From Burkholderiales bacterium (GTDB lineage: Bacteria > Pseudomonadota > Gammaproteobacteria > Burkholderiales > Burkholderiaceae_C): DNA of 64,000 nt. The DNA lies in contig JACRPO010000009.1 of assembly GCA_016223165.1 (NCBI GenBank), forward strand, positions 744,001 to 808,000, written 5' to 3'. The notes below the pieces were generated by a model that was not told the DNA's origin, made no database searches, and was given only the letters and a program-made list of their open reading frames with translations. Position numbers and translations under genes: made by a program. Each line of letters starts with the position of its first letter. The first letter of the stretch is position 1. Shown in pieces: positions 38,674 through 45,226 of the stretch.

Positions 38674-40392
38674 ATGCTCATGCCTATGTTCCATATGTTC
38701 CATCCGACTGAACTTGCACGGCCTGGGCAGTGGGCCGACTATGTTGTAGCTTCGCCTCCCGGCGGCACCAGCCCCAGGGTAGTTGGGCTGCGGCTCGCAT
38801 TCCTGGGCCAGGAATGCCTTACCGTATCACCGCTTCCCATGGGTTTGCATCGCGCTTGGTGGCAGATGACCGTGAGGCTCGCGAGTGGGGACACGTTCTG
38901 CGTCGAATGGCTAACGCGATCCGCCGATCCGTTCAGCGGCACCCTGCGAGACGACCAGATCGAACGTTACCTACTGCGCAGTCGCAGCGGCGGCATTCTG
39001 GAGTATGTTCACGCGCATACGGGCCGGGCGATAGTACCGGAGTTCGACTTCAGCAAGAAGCTTCTTCCGCACGCTAGTTGCGACGCGACCCGGAGCTACG
39101 GGTTTTTCAGCCACGGGCTATACCTTCGCTGCCAGACCATCAGAGCCGACATGGGCCACGGCGCCAAAGCCCTGCACGAGGCCGCGACACTGAAGCGCCT
39201 TCCCCTGGATCCATGGGTTGTTTCTGGCACTGACATCGATATGCGTGACCAGGCCGACGGAACAATAGTTCAGTACGCCGCCGATGACATCAGCAGCCTG
39301 ATCGAGGTGGGCCGAAACGACTTTGTTTTCTGGGACTCGCCGCAAGTTCAATTGGTGATGGAGGAGCCGGCCTTCTTCGTGCTGCGGGTCGGTGCATTAC
39401 CCCCAGATCTGATGTTCCCGGAAGCCCTCTATCGGTCGAACTTTGCTGGCGCCGTATCGTATCTAGACGAACCGGCCTATCTCTTCCTCAGGGACCTCCA
39501 CGAGGGCGCGACGGCCGTTGCGGACACCGCGGACCTGCACGATCTGACAACACGCTTCCAGAAGGCGGTGTCCGACCTCCGCAACGGGCGTAGCAAGGAC
39601 AGTTGTCTCGCACTGAGCATCGCCTTCGAGAATCCCGATGTCGCCGGCAGTCGGCTCGCAAGTTTCCGCGTCCGAGAAAAGAGCATTCCGGCGTATGAAG
39701 CAGCCTACTCCCACGGCTGGTACGAGATGGCCGTCGGGGTGCCTGGGGTCTGGCATCAGTGCTCCTTCCATCTCGACGCGTTCATCGTACAGATGCATCG
39801 CGGCTTCGGCGTGGAGTTCGTCCGTTCGCCAGAGAAGATGCTGCGCCTTCACTTCGCATTCCACCGCGGTGCGGCGCGCAACTTTGATGGCTACTGGGGT
39901 GTGGGCCTCTACGGTACCGGTGACCCGGCACTGCAAACGCTAATCATCGAAGTTGCCTACGCGATGGGGGCGACCCATTTCATGTTCTACAGTGGCAACG
40001 TACTTGGCGACGCCCACGTAAGCTTTGAGGATCAGCTTCGCCTGACGCGCTTCATCCGCAAGCACGCCGCGACACATCCACGCCACTCGCCCAGGGTGGT
40101 GTGCCTCGCTGCAAGGGTCTGTCTGACGCTGCCACATGGTTATCACTTCGACAACTATGTCACGCAATGGGAATGCCTCTGGGGACTCGACAGATTCGGT
40201 CTGGATCGTGATGCCGGTGACGGCGCGACCTACCGGCAGGTGATTGCGACGTTCCTGACCGAAGCAGATCGGATGCTGCGAGCAGGTATCGACTTCGATG
40301 TAGCCTTTGACGGCCCGAGTTTCCATCCTGTCGGGTATGAGGAGGTGCGCCACATACGCAACGACGCCCAGATCGAGATCACGCACTCGTAG
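38674..40392 (+). CDS. Hypothetical protein, 572 residues, possible glycosidase-like fold
   Basis: The start at 38674 (MLMPMFHMFH) is the most likely of several Met codons; no strong ribosome site helps. The N-terminal half is beta-rich (LRLAFLGQECLTVSPLPMG, AWWQMTVRLASGDTFCVEW). The C-terminal half has the rhythm of a beta/alpha barrel: TLIIEVAYAMGATHFMFYSGN, VVCLAARVCLTLPHGYHFDNY and GIDFDVAFDGPSFHPVGYEE. Acidic residues at strand ends would suit a glycoside hydrolase, but I cannot assign a family. GC content is lower than in the core genes. Confidence 0.65.
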   Translation: MLMPMFHMFHPTELARPGQWADYVVASPPGGTSPRVVGLRLAFLGQECLTVSPLPMGLHRAWWQMTVRLASGDTFCVEWLTRSADPFSGTLRDDQIERYLLRSRSGGILEYVHAHTGRAIVPEFDFSKKLLPHASCDATRSYGFFSHGLYLRCQTIRADMGHGAKALHEAATLKRLPLDPWVVSGTDIDMRDQADGTIVQYAADDISSLIEVGRNDFVFWDSPQVQLVMEEPAFFVLRVGALPPDLMFPEALYRSNFAGAVSYLDEPAYLFLRDLHEGATAVADTADLHDLTTRFQKAVSDLRNGRSKDSCLALSIAFENPDVAGSRLASFRVREKSIPAYEAAYSHGWYEMAVGVPGVWHQCSFHLDAFIVQMHRGFGVEFVRSPEKMLRLHFAFHRGAARNFDGYWGVGLYGTGDPALQTLIIEVAYAMGATHFMFYSGNVLGDAHVSFEDQLRLTRFIRKHAATHPRHSPRVVCLAARVCLTLPHGYHFDNYVTQWECLWGLDRFGLDRDAGDGATYRQVIATFLTEADRMLRAGIDFDVAFDGPSFHPVGYEEVRHIRNDAQIEITHS

Positions 40393-40541
40393 GCCACTGC
40401 GCTGTTGGTGGCCCAGGGATATCGTACTGAACCTGGCTGTAGGCAACTCCGACGGATACATTCACCGGGTTTCGTACGATGACTAAGAACACTACTGCCC
40501 CTGTGGAGGACGCAACTTCACTTTCGGAACGCTGGCCTCAT

Positions 40542-40547
40542 TAAATC
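40542..40547 (+). repeat. Left target-site duplication of the IS element
   Basis: TAAATC directly borders the left inverted repeat and is repeated at 42238-42243, as expected after transposition. Confidence 0.7.
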
Positions 40548-42237
40548 GTCGGCCCTGCAAATTTCATCCTCGCCCGCCGAACGCCGCTGAAGCGCGCAGC
40601 GGCGACGCTGCGGCCGGCCGGGCAGCCATCGATTGCGCGGCATGGATGGCGATCAGCGCGCGTTGCCCGATGCGCACAGCGTACAGCGCCCATTTGCTCA
40701 GGGCCGACAAGAGGGCCTTCAGCCCCTTGAGCGCGATGGCGCGCAGCAGCCAGCGGATGTTGTAGCCCGCGGCGCACAGCACGGCATGAAGCGCGTCGCC
40801 GCTGGCGCCGTGCAGCCAGCAACGGTCCATCCGGTGATCGAGTTTGGTGTGGCCGATGGCCGGCTCGATGGCCTGGCGCCGCTTGAGCCAGCGGCGCTGT
40901 TGCGTGCTCAGTGACTTGAACTTGCCGCGGTGGATGATCTGCACCGGCGCGAGCTGCGCGTCGATCTCCAGGCCGCGGAAGCCCAGGTCCACGATTGCCA
41001 CGCGGGGCTTGACGCCCACGTCCTCCAGCAGCGTGCAGGTTTGCTCCATTTGTTCGGCCAGGGTGTGCCCGTCGTAAGGATTGCCTGGGAAGGAACGGGC
41101 GCCGACCATCAGGCCGTTGGCGTGCGTGATGGCCAAACTGACCTTGACGCCGAACTCGTAGGGCTTGCGTGCCTTGCCTTTGCCGATGCACTCGACTTCG
41201 GGGGCGTGCAGCGCGTAGAGCTTGTTCTTGTCGTGGCGCTGCTGGGTGCGGATGCGTTCGGCGCGTTCGAGCCACAAGCGCAACTCGGTGAGAGCCAACG
41301 GGGTCGGTTCGCGCTCGGCCATGAGCCCCGCCGTGTCTCCCTGCGAAATTCGTTCGAGCCTGCGTTGAACATCGCGCATGAGCGATCCCAGGATCGTGCG
41401 CTGGCGTTTGAGCACGCGCTTCAGGCGCTTGAACTGCTTGGCGTGAGCGTAGCCGCCGGCCTTGCGGCGCAACAGCTTGCCCTCCTTGATGAAGGTCTGC
41501 TTCAGCGCGATGCCGCAGCGCTGGGCGGCGCGGGCGACCTTGTGGCGGGCGATCTCCAGCAGCCGGCTGTCCACCGGATGCGCGATCGCCTTCTCCTGTA
41601 CCGTGGTGTCGACGATGACGCGCTCGAACTCGGTGGGCCGAACCGCCTTCATCGCCACCGCCGCGTCAAGGGTGCTCTTGAGCAACTCCTCGACGCCGGC
41701 CTCGCCCAGCGCGCGGCGAAAGCGGCCGATCTGCGTGGCGTCGCAGGGCAGGCGCGGCTCGTAGTGGGTCATGCCGCTGAAGAACTGCCACACCACGTTC
41801 TCGCTCCATCGCTGCACGAGTTCTTCGTCGCTGAGGTTGAAGGCGTGCTTGAGGTACAGCAGCGCGACCATCAGGCGAATGGGCAGGCGTTGACGACCGC
41901 GCGCGCTGACGCCCACACCCACCACCTGCGCGGTGGGGCCGAACAGATCGTCGCCATCAACCACCCTTCCGGCGCGATCCTTGTGCAAGAACGCGGGAGC
42001 GAGCGCGGCCTCGATCTCGGTCCAGGGCATGCGCGTGGCCAGCACCGCCAGCGGGTGGCGCATGTCGATCATCGAGTCCAGCCGGGCGCGAAAGAAGTCG
42101 TCGGTGGCCATCGAATGCGCTCCTCGAAACTCCCACGAAGTGCGCGCTATTGCATCGAATCCTGAGAGCTCCGACCATCGGCATCTACCCCGCCGACCCT
42201 GTGCTCATGCGGGGCAGCGGCGATTTGCAGGGCCGAC
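40548..42237 (-). mobile_element. IS5-family insertion sequence, complete
   Basis: The element is 1690 bp with perfect 15-bp terminal inverted repeats, GTCGGCCCTGCAAAT at 40548-40562 and its complement at 42223-42237. TAAATC is duplicated on both sides (40542-40547 and 42238-42243). One full transposase gene fills it. The element looks intact and possibly recent, since neither terminus nor duplication has drifted. It landed beside an older ISL3-type remnant in cargo C. Confidence 0.85.
40564..42111 (-). CDS. IS5-family transposase
   Basis: The 515-residue transposase has the N-terminal DUF772-type region (LPIRLMVALLYLKHAFNLSDEELVQRW) and a DDE nuclease: the first Asp in RVIVDTTVQEKAIAHP, the second in VAIVDLGFRG, and Glu in RRQAIEPAIGHTK. 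This matches the long IS5-type transposases common in Burkholderiales. The gene spans nearly the whole element, with no frameshift or stop. Confidence 0.9.
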   Translation of the reverse strand: MATDDFFRARLDSMIDMRHPLAVLATRMPWTEIEAALAPAFLHKDRAGRVVDGDDLFGPTAQVVGVGVSARGRQRLPIRLMVALLYLKHAFNLSDEELVQRWSENVVWQFFSGMTHYEPRLPCDATQIGRFRRALGEAGVEELLKSTLDAAVAMKAVRPTEFERVIVDTTVQEKAIAHPVDSRLLEIARHKVARAAQRCGIALKQTFIKEGKLLRRKAGGYAHAKQFKRLKRVLKRQRTILGSLMRDVQRRLERISQGDTAGLMAEREPTPLALTELRLWLERAERIRTQQRHDKNKLYALHAPEVECIGKGKARKPYEFGVKVSLAITHANGLMVGARSFPGNPYDGHTLAEQMEQTCTLLEDVGVKPRVAIVDLGFRGLEIDAQLAPVQIIHRGKFKSLSTQQRRWLKRRQAIEPAIGHTKLDHRMDRCWLHGASGDALHAVLCAAGYNIRWLLRAIALKGLKALLSALSKWALYAVRIGQRALIAIHAAQSMAARPAAASPLRASAAFGGRG

Positions 42238-42243
42238 TAAATC
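42223..42243 (+). repeat. Right inverted repeat and target duplication
   Basis: 42223-42237 is the exact complement of the left end of the IS, and 42238-42243 (TAAATC) repeats the six bases before the left end. Confidence 0.75.
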
Positions 42244-42297
42244 GGCGGGCACTTGGCGACGCATCCACTATTCGAATTGTACCCAGCCGGCGGTCCA

Positions 42298-42542
42298 TCT
42301 CAATGGTAGCCATCTGCCGTTCAAGACTCTCGCCGCCACGATCAAGGAACGCTTCGACGCGGTTGTGCGCGGCATGCTCGATCACCGTAGCAACGCCTTC
42401 GTCGAGTCGATGAACGGGCAACTCCAACAGGCCAAGCGCGCCGCGCGCGGCCACGAACTTCAGCGCCGTCGCCTACCTGCGGCTGTCACGCTTGAAGCAC
42501 TTGCCGGATCACCCGTTCGCGGTCACAGCGGCTGCCAGATGA
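42298..42542 (+). pseudogene. C-terminal remnant of an ISL3-type transposase
   Basis: One frame reads LPFKTLAATIKERFDAVVRG, then NAFVESMNGQLQQAKRAARG. After a small deletion near 42450 another frame continues TNFSAVAYLRLSRLKHLPDH, then PFAVTA and a stop at 42540-42542. This is the conserved end of ISL3-family transposases (ESMNGLLQ-AKRAARG, NF-IAYLR-SKLKHLP). The N-terminal part is missing; the intact IS5-type element stands directly to its left. Confidence 0.7.
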
Positions 42543-42882
42543 AACTGTCGCCTTCCACACGAAACAGCAATGAGCCGCGAGAAGCAGATGCTGGAGATTC
42601 GCGTCTGTCCCGTCCAGTACCCCCCTGGCCCGCTCGCGTCCCCTGTGGTCATTGACTCCGCTCAACGCGGCGGACGCTAATCCGTGCAAAACTTTAATTT
42701 ATTGCGCGGAGTTCCTCAACATCAAAGACGACTAGTCGATGGCGTTCGCTGCCAGGCGAAGCGAGAAGGAATGACATGAACCGCATCGGCGCGTCTGCTG
42801 GTGCGTGACGTCGACGAGCGGGCGAGGAGTTGGTTGTTCTTGTTCGTTCGAGCGCGGTGTGTCTAACTGAAGGAGATGCGAG
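42543..42882 (+). promoter_or_regulatory. Leader region of the calpain-like gene
   Basis: No gene is convincing in this 340-bp stretch. It contains a TTGA-CTCCGC-TCAA site (42653-42666), in which TTGACT also reads as a -35 element, with GCTAAT (42677-42682) as a possible -10. An AT-rich run follows (42689-42704). A ten-codon ORF with a fair ribosome site (42777-42809) may be a chance leader peptide. GAAGGAGATG precedes the calpain start. Confidence 0.4.
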
Positions 42883-44070
42883 ATGAGCGACTCAAAGGTT
42901 GGTTTGGCGAATCCCTACGCGCTGGCGGAACTTGCCGTCGGCCGGAAGGTGAATTGGAAGTCGATCGCTGACCGGGAGGCCTTCGTCCAGAAGACGCTCG
43001 GCGCGTCGATCGACAGCCTGTGCGCGGCCGTCCCGGGCAACCTGCTCATCAGCGGCGCGACCGACTCCCAGAAGGCGCTGTCGGCCCTGATGCAGGCCAC
43101 GAAGGGCGAGCGGGTCACCGTCTTCAAGTCCCACGCGAAGGCGGGGCCGATGGAGCCGCTGCTTGCGCGGCTGCCGGCGGAGGCGCAGTCGCGGATCGTC
43201 AGCGCCCTCGCGGGCGGCGAGAAGGCTACGGAGAGGGGCGCCGCGCCGGGCTTCACGCCTGCGGGCGCCGAGTGGGCCGACCCCGGCGACTTCTTCGAGG
43301 AGGCGGCCGAGTACTTCGACCCGGTCCAGGGCGGCCTTGGCGACTGCTACTTCATCGCCGCGCTGTCCGCGGTGGCGTGGTCGCGGCCCTACGTGATTGC
43401 GATGCGCTCGCGGGCGACCAGCACCGTGCCCAGCGACTTCGTCGACCGAATCGACTTCTATTCCGGCGGCTTGAAGTCCATCGAGGTGTCCGAGCGCGTG
43501 CCGCTGGTCAAGAGCACGCACGCGTGGATCTACGCTCGTTCGTCCGAGCCCGGCGAGATCTGGCCGGCCGTGTACGAGAAGGCCTTCGCGAAGTGGAAGA
43601 CCAACGACGCCACCGATGAGCCGAACTACGGCCCGATCGCTGGCGGCTGGCCGGTGCAGGCGAGCACCGAGCTGACGAACCTGACCGGTACCACCAAAAC
43701 CTGCTCAGCGATGACGGCCGACGACATCTGGACCGCGGTGCGCGCTAACTCCCTGTCCTGCCGCACGATCAATCCGATGACGGCGTGGACCTTTTGCGTG
43801 ACGCCGTCGCCGGTGAACTACGCGGGGACCGGCATCGTCGGGTACCACGCGTACACGATCCTGGGTTGGGCCTACGTCAACAACGTCAAGTACATGGTGC
43901 TGCGGAACCCCTGGGGCAATAACGGCTCGGTGATTAACAGCCTGCCGGGCAACTGGTCGGCCTACGATCAGAGCTTCTGGCGCAGCGTGCCACTCAACGC
44001 CGGTGGCGTGTTCGCGATCCCGGCGGACACGTTCAAGAAGTACTACTGGCAGTTCGGCTGGGCGCGCTGA
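42883..44070 (+). CDS. Calpain-like C2 cysteine protease
   Basis: The 395-residue protein has the calpain catalytic triad: Cys155 in QGGLGDCYFIAALSAVA, His322 in GYHAYTILG and Asn342 in VLRNPWGNN. A helical N-terminal region of about 125 residues precedes the domain; no signal peptide or calcium-binding EF hands are seen. Calpains of this minimal kind occur scattered in bacteria. An AAGGAG ribosome site stands before the ATG. The chagasin-type inhibitor gene follows 78 bp downstream on the same strand. Classic chagasins inhibit C1 rather than C2 enzymes, so its main target may be the papain-like protease 6 kb upstream. Confidence 0.88.
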   Translation: MSDSKVGLANPYALAELAVGRKVNWKSIADREAFVQKTLGASIDSLCAAVPGNLLISGATDSQKALSALMQATKGERVTVFKSHAKAGPMEPLLARLPAEAQSRIVSALAGGEKATERGAAPGFTPAGAEWADPGDFFEEAAEYFDPVQGGLGDCYFIAALSAVAWSRPYVIAMRSRATSTVPSDFVDRIDFYSGGLKSIEVSERVPLVKSTHAWIYARSSEPGEIWPAVYEKAFAKWKTNDATDEPNYGPIAGGWPVQASTELTNLTGTTKTCSAMTADDIWTAVRANSLSCRTINPMTAWTFCVTPSPVNYAGTGIVGYHAYTILGWAYVNNVKYMVLRNPWGNNGSVINSLPGNWSAYDQSFWRSVPLNAGGVFAIPADTFKKYYWQFGWAR

Positions 44071-44148
44071 CCGGCGGCCGCGCCGCGCCGCGACGGTGAC
44101 CTCCGGGTCGCCTTCGCGGCCCGGCGCCGGATCCATTGCATCGTCGTC

Positions 44149-44577
44149 ATGGGCCGTGGACCTTCCTCCAAACACCGTCGTGACCGCGTTCGCGTCGCCG
44201 CCGCCCTGGTCGCGGTGGTCCTCACCACGGGCGCCTGCGCAGGTGCCACGGAGGCCGTCGTGCCGTCCGTGCTGACCGCGGCCGACGACGGCAGGACCCT
44301 CGAGCTGCGCGCCGGCTCCGAAGTCGTGATCCGCCTGCCCGAGAACCCGTCAACGGGCTTCCGCTGGGAGATCGATACCGACAAGGCCTACGTCACCGTC
44401 GAACGGCAGCGCTTCGAGCAGCGGTCGGATCGGGTCGGCGGCGGCGGCGAGTCCTCCTGGGTGCTCCGGGCGAGTACACCGGGCGTCACGACGGTGAAGC
44501 TCATGCTGTGGCGTCCGTGGGAAGGGGAGCGTGCCGCCATCCAGCGGTTCGTCGTGACGCTTCGCATTGCGCCATAA
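44149..44577 (+). CDS. Chagasin-family (I42) cysteine protease inhibitor
   Basis: The 142-residue protein has a signal peptide (VAAALVAVVLTTGACAG); Cys30 could be lipidated, though the lipobox is poor. The three inhibitory loops of chagasin are present in order: NPSTGF (66-71) with Trp73, the Gly-rich loop GGGG (97-100) before SSW, and RPWE (122-125). The family binds papain-like C1 proteases tightly by filling the active site. Export would put it in the periplasm, whereas the neighbouring proteases lack signal peptides. This fits protection against proteases that reach the envelope or arrive from outside, as with an immunity protein. Confidence 0.88.
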   Translation: MGRGPSSKHRRDRVRVAAALVAVVLTTGACAGATEAVVPSVLTAADDGRTLELRAGSEVVIRLPENPSTGFRWEIDTDKAYVTVERQRFEQRSDRVGGGGESSWVLRASTPGVTTVKLMLWRPWEGERAAIQRFVVTLRIAP

Positions 44578-45226
44578 GCTCAAACCTGGCGGCGTGGTTG
44601 CCGTCACGATCAAACGGCCCCTCGCTGCCCTTCGCTGCCGCCAGGAAGGCCTTTGCCGCCGCTAGGCAGGTCGCTGCTCGCGGCTCGGCTCGTGCGGTCA
44701 CCGTCGGCAGCTACGGAGCGCTGGCCAATCATGCTCATGATCGATGCTCCTTCGCCGACTCACTCCAAGTCGACTTCAACTTCGATCATCGCTGAGTGTC
44801 TCGCATCGACTCGGGGAGCGAACAGCCTGCGCGCACTCAATCGCGCGCGGGGCCGGCGGTCGGCAATCGCCTGAAGCCCGAGATCAATGCGCTGGCGAGC
44901 GCGATCGTGGCGGTGGTGTCCGTGGCGGTGGTGGTGGCGCAGCGGGTGATGGCGACGAGCGTCTGGCCCGGGCGCTCGGGCCTGTAGCAGCACGCAGTGC
45001 ACGGCGCAGACCGCCGCCAAAATTGATCGACGACGTCATCCCCCAGTTGCCGGGGCGCCAATAGGGCGCCAATGGGCGTTCTGGTGTCACAGTGACCGGC
45101 CCCGCTTGCCGTACCAAAGATTCGGAGGGAGTTCGGGTTGGGGGGTGTGCTGTTTGATGGGGGGGATTGCAGCTGCGTGAAGCGTCTGGATGGGGAGTCA
45201 CTTGCACGACCGCAGCATTCCCGGCC
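44578..45226. other. Cargo C/D junction without a gene
   Basis: About 650 bp hold no gene I can support. A potI 3' fragment lies inside (44871-44952). A short direct repeat, GGGCGCCAAT (45053-45062 and 45064-45073), and a G-rich stretch (45128-45167) were noticed. Frames here are chimeric and short. Confidence 0.45.
44871..44952 (+). pseudogene. Fragment of the 3' end of potI
   Basis: 82 bp match potI at 29803-29884 with only four mismatches, and encode LKPEINALASAIVAVVSVAV, the last membrane segment. Similarity stops 26 bp before the potI stop codon and begins abruptly on the left. Orientation is that of intact potI, 15 kb away. Confidence 0.85.

Noticed and set aside
42777..42809. Ten-codon leader peptide before the calpain gene
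   Set aside because: A ribosome site is present, but there is no attenuator structure or regulatory codon run to support a function.
45053..45073. Attachment site or array from the GGGCGCCAAT repeat
   Set aside because: Only two short copies in tandem; no integrase gene and no partner copy at the other cargo borders.
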